From Cinclus cinclus (lineage: Eukaryota; Chordata; Aves; Passeriformes; Cinclidae): a stretch of DNA of 64,000 nt. Made by a program: the position numbers and the translations under genes. Below the pieces are notes generated by a model that made no database searches, had not been told where the DNA came from, and saw only the letters and a list, made by a program, of their open reading frames with translations. This document shows positions 46,256-60,650 of this stretch, piece after piece. Numbering within the stretch: the stretch's first letter is position 1; every line of letters begins with the position of its first letter. The stretch covers positions 101,387,324 through 101,451,323 of the forward strand of contig NC_085046.1 in assembly GCF_963662255.1 (NCBI RefSeq), read 5' to 3'.

Positions 46256-49200
46256 AGAAAAAGATGATGCAGCTGTTTTTCTGCATTTTCTGCAACTGGA
46301 TTATATATATCTAATTTTTTTTTACATCCTTATATTTAAAATACCTGTTTTAAGTTTTCCTGTAGTGTCTGTCATAAACCCCTTTAGGTACGGCAGAGGA
46401 AATTTTGAAACACAAATACTCAATAATAATAACAACAACAATAACAAAAATTATGAATGTTAGAAAGACAATTACTCTTATTTTTGTCTCTGAAAATTTC
46501 TACCACTGTATCTATAAACAACCCTAGTGTTCTCTAACCTCTGTACATTTATCTGTAGGGAGATTAATGTTCTTTTGAAGTTGTGGGTCATTTTCCGAAA
46601 TGTTGGTTTCCTCTTGTTTTATCTTCATTTTTTTCAAGATGCCTCTGCTCCATGGAGATGCTTGTTAGTACATTAGCTCTTTGCCTCTGAAGAGCTAGAT
46701 GAAAGATTTTAACCTTTCACACTTGTCCCTTATATTTACTCAGTCATAAACCACAGCACACCTACCAGAAAAGCAGGAGGAAACACAGAGCAGAGCTGGA
46801 GCACGTGGCTGGATAACGTTAGTACAGCTGCAAGGGGAACATTCACTAAAGCCAGCAGATCTGGTTAAACCTGAGTTGGGCTGTCAGCACTGAGGTCAAT
46901 GCATTGTCACAGCTGGACCAAGGTGAAATCAGGACTTAACCTTTTTTTTCTTCTGGTTGCAGATTCTGTGCCTCGTTCTAGCAAGACTGTTAGAACTCTC
47001 TCCCCACTTCTGGACAACAGACATTAACCTTGAAGGATAGCTATTTGCATAAAATATGTTGCAAATACTGGATTTTCTGAACACAGGCTTCTGTTAACAT
47101 ATTGCAATGGGAGCACATTTTTAAAAAAGATGGTTATTTGGAATTGTCACGCATTACAGTGAATACAAATACACTCTTATAAATGAATAAAATGCTAAAG
47201 CTTCTTATGTTAGGATCTGTCACTCAGTCTCAGTGGAACTTTATCCTCTTCATAAAGGCTTAAGTTTTCTACTGAAATAAATATAAATCAGCACCTCATT
47301 CTAAGTCATTGAAATGGTGGTTTGCTTTGTTTTTCTTGACAAAAATCAGATTGTATCCAGTTGGCAAGCTGGTGGTAAATGTCTTAGTGGTCAGACTAAT
47401 CACCTCTAATCATTTCAAGCCCTGAGCCACTCTGACATAAAAAGGGAAAATCCAGGCACTGTTGTCTGCACCTTCCTGAGAGAAAGTGTCTTTGAGCACA
47501 AAGCCTAGTGGAGGCCACAACCTTGGAAAAGAGGGGCCAGAAAAAATAATAAAGCAAGTTCAGTCGAGCCTGAAAATGTTCTTTGTCCCAGTGGGGACCC
47601 TCCCAAAGCTCAGAAGGATGCTCCTGTGACCCTTCGGACATGCTTTAACTTAACTGGAGAGGTACACAGGAAGCAGGGGTAAAAAACGACACAGAGTCCC
47701 TCCTGTCACAGGGTGTGATGGGCTGTGCAATTTAGCAGAGTGGTGCCCTTCAAGAGCTCCAGAAAGCAGGCTTTGAGAAGCTGTCTGGCAGAAAAAAGTG
47801 AGTGTGTTGTATATGATGGCTTGCTCCCAGGAAGAGGGCCCTCAATCTCTTTTCCAATGAGGAACTTGTATAGAAAGTCGTAGCAAATATCAGGCCAGGC
47901 ATCAGACAGTTCTGTAGTCTCACTGTCCTCAGATTTCAGAAATAGTGTGTATAGGCCATTTTGTTATTTACACTGGAAATCACAGCTTCCCGACAGAGAC
48001 TGAGGAGGTTAAATGAGATTTTTTAACTTCTCTGGGAGTCCTGCTGGGCTGAGGTCTATGGTCTGCATGCGGGTGTTGATAGTGTCTCTGTATGACAAGG
48101 AGACAGCAGATAGAAATCAAAATGGTTTTTCATTGTGAATGTGCTTTGTGACCAGTCTCTGCGGTACACATGAACCATCTCTAATCTTGTAATAATAAGA
48201 CATAGAAGAAAATTTCCTTTGGAAAAAAAAAATGAAGTTAACAGATCTTTTACAGTCTTCTGCCCTGCTTCCTTCAGTTATTGTAGGAGTTGATAAAGTT
48301 GTATTTGCTTCTTCCCTTCCCTCCCTCTTTCAGCTCTCCTTTCCCCCTGTTCCTCAAGTTCTGCTAGGTCCTGTCTGCTGTGCCCGAAGTATCTTGCAGC
48401 TGGCTGCTTCCAAAAAGACATTTAGGAAAATATTTCTTCACTGGGGCCAGAGAAAAGTGAATGAAAAGGAGGGGAACAAGGTTATGTGTTACAGACCATT
48501 TGTTTCCAAACTTTTCTGCCTCCACAACATCATGCAATCAGACCTTGATTATCCACTTTAACAGAGACTTAACACAGCTTGTATAAAGCAAAAATATAGC
48601 TAATGCAAACCATATGGCAACTAGGCTATCAGAATATTGAGTGAAAAAGTAATGGGAAAGGGAAATAAGGCCAGTAAAACCTTCAAGCCCCTTTAAACTG
48701 GGCTTTAAAGTTATTGATTCCATTCTGTCTTCTCTGTGGGCTCCCAGAAGAAAACAAAACTTTGTCCATGTTCATCAAACAGCTGCTGCAGATTAAGTTG
48801 CCCAGTGGTCAGCCCTGAGGGACAGTACCTGAAATCACAACAGATGAACCCCTACTAAAGCTTGAAAGTGAAACATCCCACCTGCTTGATGCCCTGAGAA
48901 ATGAAAAACCTGGAGTCAGAAAAAGTGCTTGACTGATGAACTGAAAATTATAGCCTTTGAGCAGTTCATTTTTTAGTTGCCCCATCAGGCTTCAGAGTGC
49001 TTTCCTCACCTGGAAGATAAACCTGAAGAAGTTGATTGACCAAAATGTGTCAGAATATCTCATTTGTTTGCGAGTTTATTCTGTCCTAGTACACTCCTTT
49101 TCTCAGAGAAAAGAAAAAGAAATAACTCCTTTTAAAAACGTTTCTCTCAAAACCCTCTGTCTGCTGATCAAGATACAAATATCCCTTTTCTGTTTGGGAT

Positions 49201-49599
49201 CATTAAGTGGTACCCTATGGGATTAAAAGCAAAGACTCCATAGTGCATCATGAAATGGATCCTGGGATTTCAGGACGTGGCAAAAACATTTGGAGGGCTT
49301 AGATGGAAAGCTATTGAGAGGGAGAGCAGCAATAAGGAATCTTACAGTGGTAGTACTGAAACCACCAGATTCCCCACGTTCTATGGGTCACTTGGGATGT
49401 CACTTGTCTTAAAATCTATCTTACTGATTCTCACTGTACTGCAGTGGAATGACTGGAAGGATTCTGCATCTTCTTACCTGCCACGGCTGTCAGAGTATGT
49501 CTGCTGGTGAGTCTAATATCAGACTGTTGTTCAGTAATGAAATACTAAGTGGAAAAGAACTCCATATATCTCTGGGAGATAGAAAACCCCAAGGAAAAA

Positions 49600-49890
49600 A
49601 AAAAAATCTGTGGATGTTCACAAAGAACAAATCGTACCACCCAAGCTAGATTATTTTTTTGATAGAATTACTAAATTAATGGATGATGGGAATGAAATCA
49701 ATTAAGCGGTTCTGAGCTTTCAGTAAGGCTTTTGATATGGTGTGTCACTAAATCTGGTGTGAAAAATGAGTAGCCATCTGAGCTGCAAAGAAACTGTCAT
49801 GGATTGAATCAAGGACTTAAGGGGAGGGAAAGAAAGTTCAAAAAATAAATGGCAATGACAAACCAGAAGGACATATTTGCTCTGGGCTCT
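49600..49890 (+). mobile_element. Eroded CR1-like LINE reverse-transcriptase fossil
   Basis: Conceptual translation across frames gives NKSYHPKLDYFFDRITKL then MDDGNEIN, then after a frameshift FSKAFDMVCH, then a stop-broken WIES...KKVQKINGN. This order matches the CR1/L3-type reverse transcriptase region (FTKGKSC..L..F.D.VT.LVDEG, DFSKAFDTVSH, W...WL.GR.Q.V..NG). At least one frameshift and several stops make it a pseudo-sequence. It probably extends either side (about 49240-50030) but cannot be followed reliably. Confidence 0.72.
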
Positions 49891-52695
49891 CCAAAATCTG
49901 GTGTTCATTTCACTGGTATTTCATGCCCTATTAGGGAGCTGTTACAAAAGGTGGAGGTGACAATAAATTAGGAGGCTCAACTGAGTAAGAAATATGAGAA
50001 GGAATTAGTAGAAAGATGAATTTCCCCTCAGCCTCAGATTCACTCAACATCACCACTGCACACACTCCAGACCCCCCACAAAATATCAAATCACACCTAT
50101 TACACTGGGAGAAGGGGAGAGAAACACAGCAGGACTGAAATGTGTGCCCAGAAGGAGTAGCATGGCGAGTTCAGCACAGACCTTAGTGGAGAGACCTCTT
50201 GACCACCTGACTGCATCCAGCTGGTGACCCTCTGGGCTGTGGGTTTTGGTTCTCTCACAGCTTGATTTCCCTGACAGCTGTGCTCTGCTTGGAAGGCTGA
50301 AAAGCCAGCAGAGACCTATAGAGATGGGAACTGAAAGAGAAAGAAAAATTTGCAATCTGACTCACATAACACAGAAGAAGGGTATTTTAAGGAATGTGCA
50401 GGAATGTTTCATATCATGTCACAGGAAGATCTTGTCTGCACACTGAATGCACACTGATGATGAAATTAAGCTTCAAATACAGCTTTGTTGTACTGATTTT
50501 TAATCCTGTTTTTGTGTCTCTTCAGTAATTACCTGGAGAATTGAAGGTGACACAATCAAACTAAAGGACCAGCAAGGGGCTGTGACATAGCCTAGGACAG
50601 ATCTCTGAGCCCTTGATGCCTTAAAACTGAGTGCCAACATCAGTTTTTTCTAACTGCTTATAAACACTTTACTCCCTCCCTCCCCCCTACGCATTAACTT
50701 CCAAATGTTGTTGGACAAAACCAACTGAAGACCTGGAAAGGGCCTTTTATTCCTGTATATGTGTTGTAGTAATTTCTATTCTGAAGGTCTCAGACCTTCT
50801 ATGACTCGTTTTCTCCAGTGATTTCAGATTTTTGAACAAGTGAAGCAGTGAGCATGAATGATAGTAAAACTTGGCCAAAGAGAGAGACTAATTTTCTTCT
50901 GTTACAGAGATTAATGTAATTGTTCTTGGATACAAGAGAAGTCTCCTGGCTGATGAACTTTGCTCTGACACTGGGTGGGAATGGCTCCAGACTGTTGTTA
51001 TTCTCTCTCTTTCCCCAGAATCGCTTTGCTCAGCAGCTATTTGTAGGATATTGAACGAGCCAAGGAGCCGCGCCAGTTCCTGCTGAGAATCAGTGATCAG
51101 CTCTTGTGTTGGGGGAAAAGGCAACAGGAGCTGAGCCCTTCTGAGGGAAAGCTGCCTTGTTAAAGACCTCTCAGCTGCTGCCAAAACCAACAAGGCAAAC
51201 AGCCCTCATGGGCAGCTGTGAAGCCATGGGGTAGAGAGGTCTTTGCTGGTGGCACAGTCCACTGGCTGAGAACACCTGTGGTTTGAAGGAGCCAGCAGCC
51301 CTTTCTGATTAACAACTTCCTACAAAGCACATTTTCATCTAATTTACCTCTTTTGGCTTTCAAATAAGCAAGTAATGTCACACCTGCTAAGCAGCTAGAA
51401 TTATGCAGCATCATAAATTAAACTTTTTAATTTGCCAAGATTCCTGGCTTATCCCATTTATCATTCAGAGTCATCCTTCAGAGAGGCAGGAGTGCTTCCT
51501 GCATGGCTGCAAGTGAGAGGGGAATCTTTTTCCCTAGTCCTGCAGCACAGGAGGAGGCACGGATGGCAGTGGGCAGGGGGGACCCAGCACCAGGAACTCT
51601 CCAGAAGGATGCATCATTAGCAAAGTCATTAACTGAGGACACTTGTGTGGCAGTGCTGCGTTTGGCACCAGCTGCTGGAGGCTGAGTGGCTGGTGAGGTC
51701 CTGCTGTTTGGGTTCCCATGGTGCAGAGCAGAGCCCTCTGTGTTCAGGCACTTTTGGTCAGCAGGGCAGCACTGAGGAGACAACAGCTTTGCAGCTGTCA
51801 GGTACTCTGAGAAGTCCTTACAAACGGGAGCATGATGCTCACATTAGTGCTGCTGTTCCAGCTGAGTAGGCTGGCATCAACTTCAAACATTCTGCTGTGA
51901 AGGAAGGGAAAGTGTCCTTATGAAGTTGGGTATTTTTGGCCTGTCTCTTCCTGTGCCTTGACTTAAGGACCAAAGCTGTTTAATACATGAGAGAGGGAAT
52001 CAGTGAAGAGGATCCTTCTGTAAATGCATTTCACTGATGGAAGCTGGCTTTGGAGGTTGTTGTATCTTTAAAATTATTTAATGCAGTGAGTGTCTGTTGG
52101 AAAATTATTGATGAGAATGGGTTTTACATAAAAGAGCAAAATGATGCTTCTGCTTAGCACAAGTTCCCTGGAGGAGAAGTTGGAAATGTGAGCTAGTCCC
52201 AGGTCTCGTAATTGCAGAAAAAATGGGGTGACTGTACTGTCTTTTCCTGTGAAAGTTTTCAGTGGCCTTTTTCCCAAAGTTGAATCCTTCTCATTGTTTG
52301 GAGAATCGTGGTAGGTTCTACTTCTCCACAAGAAATAGGCTTATTCATGGACTAGAACAGTTTGAGGTCAGGGAATGTGGAGTGAAAACACTGAAGTGGA
52401 AAAGTAATTTCCATTTGAAGAAATATTTGAAGTAACAACAAATTGGTTTTTGAACAAATCTATGAAGAGTTATCTAGGCAGCAAGTAATAAAAACGAGTT
52501 AAACTGCTTGTAAGCATTTGACCTATTCCATGAGCGAAAAATCTGTATCAAAATAGACACAGATATATGTGGATGTGCTTAGGGTAAAATAACTGCATTG
52601 GAAGAACTTAATCCAAAAGTAGTAGCACACACAGTCTAGAGGTTCTAGCATCACAAGCAGATGCTAGAAGATGAGGGTGGTCTGTGGTGCCTTGC

Positions 52696-52717
52696 AGAGA
52701 GAGAGAGAGAGAGAGAG
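52696..52717. repeat. GA dinucleotide microsatellite
   Basis: Eleven uninterrupted AG units. Confidence 0.93.
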
Positions 52718-54224
52718 CCTAATTTGGATGCTATCCTTTCTGTACAACATAAACATAGCTGCTCGGAAAACAAGTTGAGAAGGAGACAAGAAGGACAGCA
52801 GTGAATGGCATGAACCCCCCAAAGGGAAAGCAAAGTTCACCAACTGTGTGCAGCCCAGCTCAGCTTCCCCTCTCTGATGTTGGCTTTGCTGGGGCCAGCA
52901 GCTCAGCCTGGGGCTAGAGGGCAGAGGGTGGATTTCTTCTGGACAGCTTTCTCCCAGTGAGATCCTGGGCTTGTCAAGGGAAGAACAAAAGACCCGTGAA
53001 GGCTTAGAGATCTAGATGCTTATGTGAGACACCAAAAGTGCTCTTTGATATAATGCAATCAGGACAATCCACTGAGGTTTTTTGTTGTGGTCTCCTCGGA
53101 GGGAAGATAAACTTTATCCCTCCTGTTAAGAGATATAAAAATCCTTTGTTTAAATGAAGATTACATTATTGCTGTTCACATCTAAATTAAAAGAGTGGAG
53201 ACCAAGTCTGGTGTTGTTACACACGTCTCTCCCCAGAGGGCTTAGCCATATTTATTCAGTGCAGGGACAGATGTGGGATGCTCAGGGTCTATAATAAGCA
53301 TATTCATGGCTTGGATATGCTGGCACTGCTGGGCCCTTCTCAGTCAGCAATGGGAATGCAGCCTATGGGTAGCAGGCTGTGACTTGCTTCAGCTGGGCCT
53401 GGAGCAGCAAAGCCACTAATTCCAAGTCCAGTAGGAACAACCCAGCTCCATAGGCCAGTTGTGTTAAATATCTGCTGGAAGCCAGATCAGTTGGATACCT
53501 CATCACCATGTGAAGTGTATTTAGAACTTCACACCTGTGAGTTATGATAAAAAAATATGCTAACATATACATCAACAAGGTGTGATTTGTGATGTTAATG
53601 ACTTTCCTATCTATACATTTACTGACAAAATATATTGCATAATTTATGGAATTGCTTTAGCACTCAGAGCACAAACAGCATCTCCTGATTGGTTCAGTTC
53701 AGTGCCATATGTTATAGAGAATATATGTTTATACTCAATGAAGATATAAATTTTAAGGAAACCTTGAGCAAAAGGATAAAATTATAAACACGTTGTCTGC
53801 CTGTTGAACACAGAATTTATATTTGTAATCTTATCTGAGCTGTGTTGCAAGTCAGCTTGGCTTTTGTTTTCACCCCTAAAGGCTTTCTCCAAATACTCCT
53901 GTACTAGAAATGTTTTCTGAAGCTCTACAACCAGACAATTAAGTGAGTACAAAGAGCACAATAATTACTCCACACAGCAAGTATTGTGTCATGTGTGGTA
54001 ATGCCTTTCTTCCTTTCAGATTTTTTAAAATCTAGAGATAAGTTACATTGACCGACTGGCTTCTGAGTCCATATCCAGTTCAGTTAGGATCAGTTTTAAG
54101 AGAATATTTCTCTTCAGAAAATACATAAATGCAAATGCTTGATGACTGGAAAGAGTTAAAGTGATCTAGGGATTTTTTATTCTCACTAATTGATGAGAGC
54201 ATTTAAATTTTAAACTCTCCTGCT

Positions 54225-54228
54225 ATAA

Positions 54229-54288
<60 letters not shown>

Positions 54289-54295
54289 CATATGC

Positions 54296-54330
<35 letters not shown>

Positions 54331-54345
54331 CATATGTATATGTAT
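54225..54345. repeat. TATATG hexanucleotide array, about 120 bp
   Basis: About twenty units of TATATG with CATATG variants near 54288-54298 and 54328-54334. It is alternating purine-pyrimidine throughout. Because the unit is six bases, it creates stop-free frames reading Met-Tyr (plus) or Ile-Tyr (minus) repeats, which should not be taken for proteins. Confidence 0.95.
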
Positions 54346-57300
54346 TTAAACTCAATTTCTTCAATTTTTTGTGTTATATTATCATATACCATGTTACTTG
54401 AAACAGGTTTGTCCTTTCTGAAAGGATTTAGGTGTAAAATATGCAAGAGAAGAAGACAGGTGATGGTAGCCCTTCTTCCAGGGACACCATCATTGTCAGT
54501 TTGTGAAAGCAGACTGACCCCTTTGAGATGACTCACCCCATGGCCATGGAAAAACAGTTTTGGGGCAGGCAGGCTCCTAGCAGGGTCCTCAGATGGTCAT
54601 GATGAGTCAGAGCCTTGTGTGTTTTATTTGAAATACAGATTTCTGACAATTCTGACATTGGCCAAGTTGGCCAAGCTCTTTTTTTTTTCCCCACTACCTC
54701 CTTTCCAGAGAGAACTGAAGTTGCATTTAACTCCTGCCAATTTTGTTAGCTGATTGATGGTCTTGCTGGCCTGGCCAAGCACTGCTCTGAAGGTTAGGTT
54801 TCCTGAAAGCAGAAGGAAAATCGCCCTATGACCACTCCAGCACTTGTAGAACAAGTAATTTGTCTGACTGGCTGCTGAATGTATTAATATTGGAAGTTAA
54901 TTTGCCTGCTTGAATAATCTGGTGCCAAATAATGTAGCCATTTATCAGTTGTAAAAGGAAGACACTGCTCTTGCGCAACTGCCTCTAGAAAGTGAAAACA
55001 CCATAACCTTTGTACATTTGACACAGCTGATCATGGAAAATTACACTGCAATATTGTTCTAACTGCTTGCTACCAAGAATTATTTAGTAGTCTTATCTTC
55101 AAGGTTGGACTAAATTATATCTTCATTGTCCAGAAGAAATGTAACAAATTAACTTGTAGTTGTATTAGCAGTGCTGGTTATGGAAGGGTATCCAAGTCTT
55201 CCAAAGAGTCTCAGCTAAATGGAAATCTCATGCAACAAGTACATGTATTGCAAGAGGTCTTGGGATGGGAGAGAATGCTCTGTTTAAAAACATGGAAGGT
55301 AAATACCACCCAAAGCAATAAAACTTTGCCCTCCTTCATCAGATGATGCCCTGCCCCCAGTTGCACTGCTGACAGAGGGGGTGGGATGGCAAAGAGGAGA
55401 GCAATGCTGCCAGCAGGAATGAGAGCCTTCACTGGAGGACATGGGCTTGGCAAAGCTTCCTGTCAAACCAGCCACAGGATGACCACAGACTGATCCTTAA
55501 ATGTTGTCAGAAGCCCAGAATGTGGGTCAGAGTGTTTTGGCAAGAGGGAAGGTTGGCAATGGGAAGGGAGGAAGGGAGATGTGCCAACAGAAGGAGAGAG
55601 AAGCTCTATTTGACCAGCAGGCGTTGTCACCTGATAGAAAGACAGTACAGTTTATTAAATCAAAAGCTTTCATTTAATAAATCAAAGGCTTTTGTTCCAA
55701 TACATTACAGCAGCACTTATTGCTTTTGGCTGTCAGGCTGAGCCATAGCTCCTCACAACACTATCTAAAGAAGGCACAAGACAGACTGATGCTGCATTTC
55801 ATTCATTGATTGTCATTGAAAAAGATACAGATTTGTGCATGTGATATTTTCTTGCTAGGTCCTGACAGAGGTTGGTACAGTCAGGCTTAAAGAACCAGAA
55901 TGTGAAAAGTATCTAGTTTGGGTGATGATTTGTATTTTTGCTCATATCCTACCAAGAAAAAAACCCCAACCTGAATAAAATTAAGCAAAAGCATTGCAAG
56001 CCATTGGCAGATGGTTTTTTAACAGCGTTGTCTCTATGGATTTGCTCAAAATCTGGCTTTCAGATGTAGACTGTAATCATTCCAAAACACAGGGCTGCAA
56101 TCCATGGCTGCAATTCTGTGTGGCTCAATCTATGCTGCTCCCTGTAACAGCAAAGCTATATTTTGGGTTATGTGGTTTGTAATAGTGATTAAATTCCTGT
56201 CCATGTCCAATAAAGGTCACTCCCGTTATGCCTGGTTCAAGTTTCCCAGGTGTCCCACCTAACAGGGCAGATGGGAGAACAGTGAGATAATGAAATCTTC
56301 AAGGACCAACATAAAATGTCAGCCTGCTTCTCATGTGGCAAGGCAGTAACTGTATTTCACTCCCAAGACTTTTCATCCCCAAAAGGTTTATATTATAGGC
56401 TGATTGTTATACACCATATAAATCAGAATTTCAAGGGGACACAACAGCAGGTTAGTTCACTATGCATTCAGCTCACCTTTTAAGGGTTACAAATACAGAG
56501 AGTAACAAGATTTCATACATACCAGTATCTCTTCAGAGGCTGTCATTGTTAACCTCATGTATGAAAGGAGTGTGAAGTATGTAATCCAGCATGGTGCTCT
56601 CCCTTCTGAGTTATCTGAAGGTAATAGTTTCTGGAGGAGCAACTCATCAGGGTCAAATGCCACCTCCTAGTACGGTGTCTACAGTTGTGCAGGCCTGGAA
56701 ACTCTCAGAAGGGCTCTACTGCACTTTTAACACTCATTCATGGCACAGCAAAAGCACTAGCAGAGAAGTTTTTGTCATAGTGAGTGCTGGTTATAGGCAT
56801 TGCTTAAAATGGACTGATTTCTATACAGATAGAGAGGGCCAAATAGCTGCCCCAAATTTTCTGCCACACACAACTAACATCCATGTTTTTATCACTTTGA
56901 ATGAGTGGGACAATGTGCTCTATTTATTTAGGTTCATTTTTAAAATGTGCTCTTAATGACATACATCATGTGCTGAAGCACCTAAGTAACCCTATTCATT
57001 TTATGACAAGTAAGCTCCTATTTAAAATGTTTTGTTGAAGCATATTGTTGACTGATGTCCATAGAACTTAGTCCTATGAACCTTTATGTGCAATGGTGGA
57101 CTGACACCAGCCAGCACTTTAGTCTCCACAGAGACACTTGCACATTCCTTCCAGAGAAAAGCAAGAACAAAAGCATGGTAAACATGAGTGTTGAGATAAA
57201 AAGAGTTTAAGAAGTGAAGGAAAGTGGAAGAAGAAATGGGAAAAAGGCCCCAAACAATTAATGCAAAAGCATTCACTCACCACCTCCCACGGACAGACCA

Positions 57301-60224
57301 ATGCCCAGCCAGTCTCCTAGACATTGCTTCCCCCTCCTCCATCCCCCTTTTGTTGCTGAGTGTGATGATGTGTCCTATGGGACATCCTGTCTCTGGTCAC
57401 TGGAGCTCATCTATTCCACTGTGTTCCCTCTCACTCTGACTGGTCTTAATCACCCCCAGGCTACTTGCTGCAGTAGAGGAAGAAGACTGACAACCACAGA
57501 AGGTCTTGATGTTGTGCAAACACTGATCAGCAATAGCTAAAATATTGGTATGCTATCAACACTGCTTTACCACAAGTACAAAACACAACACCATATGGGC
57601 TGCTATGAAGAAAATTAACTTCATCCCAAACAGACTCAATATAGCATCATGACAGGACATGCACAAGGACTAATGAACTCATATATGCATAATGTGTGTG
57701 AGTATCAGATTGATTCTTTTGTGTACATTGTACTAGACAAGAGGATATTAATGTGTTTGTAGGATTGGGAGCTCTGATTGCATTTACTCAGGCCTGGCAG
57801 CAGTATTAATGTATGTCTAACATGGAAGATATTTAGGCTTTAATTATGACCCCCGAGCAACATCATCACAAAAAACCTAAATTGTTAGAAATATCACAAC
57901 TGTAGAAATACAATTAAAGATCTTCTAGCTGCTACTAAAAACATATCAATATAAGAGCTTCAGAAGTAAAAATATTGCTTGAAAAGACTCAGTGAACATG
58001 AGATATTAATCTCCCCTGACATATTCCCTCAGACAAGCTAGAGCAAGTATCATTCTCACTCTTCATATTCAAGGCCCCCCCTTTCTGTGCCTTTGTACAC
58101 TGAATCCTACCAGCAATATTAAAAAAAAAGGAAGAAAATCACGGCAGAGTGTTTGTCCCTTTCCCAGTCCCTTTCAGCCTCAAAATTTCCTTCCACCTCT
58201 CTCAAGTCATACTGCTGAGACAGAACAGTACATGCCGTGGTGACCAGACTGGAAGGGAGGTGGGACACCACTGCATCTTCCAGGAGGGCCCCTGGAGGTG
58301 GAGATGTGACAGCCTTGTCCCCAGAGTAGGTCAAGACCTGGAGAGACAGACTGGAACAAGTGTGGGAGGCAGGAAGTGACTTTTACGCTTGAAGCAGATC
58401 AGGTAAATCTGGAGAAATAACCAGGGCAGGAGTTGCCTGTTCAGCCTTCCACAGAGAAGTCTGCTTGGAAATAGCAACAGGAGTGGAGAAGACATTTTGC
58501 TGCTGCTGTTTATTGCCGTTTGCAAAGAAAGGGTTGACAAGAATTTAGAAAGGTTTTGCCATTAAAGTGTGCTAGGATGCTGAAGGGGAATGCTGGCTGC
58601 TGAGCAGGGATGTGCAGAACAAACTCCCTCATGCCAGTGGTGTATGGAAAGGTCCCACAGGTAGAGCATGTGAATGGCTGTGGCAATGCAAATGCACCCA
58701 TCAGTTTCACCATATAGACAAAGTCTAAGTACAAGAACCAACCACACAAATGAGCTCTGTTAGAAACGGCATTATTTTTCACATGGTCCATTGGATTTTA
58801 CTGGTAGTGTGCTCTAAAACTGGTAGTGGTCATCGTCCTCCCTAACAAGCATCACCTAAGCTGTAATTTTCTTTTCTATTCTTAATTTAGTTTTTCTTTT
58901 AAAAAAACTCCTGTGTCTGGCATGAGATATGGGATGCATGAGATTTTGTAGTGCAAGGCTCCAAGTTGATAAAATAAGTGTAAAGATCACAATAAATCCA
59001 AATGATAGAATGGATCATTCTGTTACAGTGATCTGCCTATATGACTTGCTGCCTCTGAAGGCTAACGAACAAATGCTTCAAGAAGTTACTTTGGGAGGCA
59101 GAGCAACCCAATAACTTTTGAATCAGAAAACTAATGAGGCTGTAAAACCTTAAGTAAGCTTTAAATTTACTTACTTTCCTTTAGTCATTCTTGATATGGG
59201 GGAGGGGGCAGGGGGACAAGAGACAAGACTCAAAACAACCATGAAAGGTGACTCAGCACGTGATCCTGCTGAGTTTTAGAGTGAGTAATGCCAAAAGCTT
59301 TAGGTTTGCTACTGCCATTACAGCTTCCATGGGCTTTCCCAAAGGAAGACACTTGGAATAGCTGTTGCTGGAAGTGTCAATTTATCTCCATTGCCACACC
59401 TCAAAGAAAAAAAGTCTGTGTTTTTGCTATGTTATTAAAGAACAGTGAAGGGGCACATACAGTAAGCAATTGAATTTGGGGACAGACCCACATACAATGA
59501 AATAAAAACATTTCAGAGATATTAAAGATGAGCCAGAGCCAGATAAAGAAGATTACCAAAATTAAGATGATGCATTACATCTTCAGATCAAGTCTTTGTG
59601 GCACAGACACCTCTTTGAAACACACTATGTAGAGCTGGGTAAGAACTTCTATTTTTTTATTTTTCATCTTACTAGATATAGATCTTAAGACAGTAGTTCT
59701 CCATGAAGGTATACTGCCAGGACAGACTAATTTTGCTGATAAAGAAGCCCGGAAAGCTGTCAGGAGCATTGCTGTTATAAAGATACAGATTACCTGCATG
59801 CCATCACCTCTCCCACCATCCCCACTGCTGCTCTTTCAGAACAGCTTAGCAAAAATCACCTACCTCAAGTCCTGGAGAGATGATGAGTTGGGTAATACAA
59901 CAAATGGCAAACCATTTGAAGTATCTATTCATTTATATACCAGGTAGAGTATGCATCGTAGAAAACACCCCTTCCTCCATTCCAGAGTGGGAATGATGTC
60001 TCCCAAAGTTCTGCAGCTCTACTGGGCCTGCATTTATGTAACTTTCTTCTGAAAAGGGAGGTTGGATTATCAACACCTACAATGGTTGTCACTGCTGTTT
60101 TCTTTGTTTCCTCTAAAATGCCACCCTCCAGATAACGTTCAGAGTTCTGGAATATCAGCCCCTCATGTTCTATCTTCTTTCTTCTCTTTTCTGATTCCTT
60201 GTATTTGCTCTGTTCCTAACTCCT

Positions 60225-60650
60225 GAATGAATGGTGTGGGTTGGAATGCACTAACCCAACCCTACTGCTATGGGCAGGAAAACCTTTCTAGATACAAGTT
60301 GCTCAGAACCTCATCCAATATGTCCTTGAATGCTTCCAGGAATGGGCAGCTACCACCTTTCTGGGCAACCTGTTCCAATGTTTTTCCATCCTCACTGGAA
60401 AAAAATTCTTCCATCTAATTGAAATTGTCCCTTTTTTAGTTTAAAACCATTACCCTCCATCCTATTCCAACAGGCCCTGCTACAAAGTCTGTCACCATCT
60501 TTCCTGCAGACCACCCTGAAGTACTGAAAAGCTGCAGGGAGGTCCCCATGGAGCCTCCTCTTCTTCAGAGAACAATCTCATCTCTCTCAGCCTTTTCTCA
60601 TCGGAGAGGTGCTCCAACCATGTGATCAGCTTCATCTGAAGTCCTCATCT
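60225..60650 (-). mobile_element. CR1 LINE 3' fragment
   Basis: The reversed CR1 3' region reads on the plus strand as GGGTTGGAATGCACTAACCC, then GGGCAACCTGTTCCAATGTT, then TCACTGGAAAAAAATTCTTC, then CTCTCTCAGCCTTTTCTCAT. It is moderately diverged and truncated near 60650. Confidence 0.88.

Larger units (their letters stand above)
42506..49599. other. Intergenic sequence without recognised genes
   Basis: Mostly unique sequence. A CA-rich microsatellite lies at 46206-46255 and AAT/AAC repeats at about 46419-46447. The 45645-46135 interval has overlapping open frames of 159 and 122 codons on opposite strands and somewhat higher GC, but no recognisable protein features. A block at 48775-48850 faintly resembles reversed CR1 ORF2 but too weakly to annotate. 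Confidence 0.5.
49891..60224. other. Intergenic sequence, mostly unique
   Basis: No gene recognised. It contains a GA repeat (52696-52717), the TATATG array (54225-54345), and a small duplication of AAATCAAAGGCTTT-like sequence at about 55657-55694. A GC-richer patch at about 51440-51870 has several overlapping open frames on both strands, none with family features. Confidence 0.5.

Noticed and set aside
48775..48850. Possible reversed CR1 ORF2 segment (CAGCCCTGAGGGACAGTACC)
   Set aside because: Only a short stretch resembles CR1; flanking sequence does not continue the match.
54210..54536. Met-Tyr and Ile-Tyr repeat proteins
   Set aside because: Direct product of the hexanucleotide microsatellite; no gene structure.
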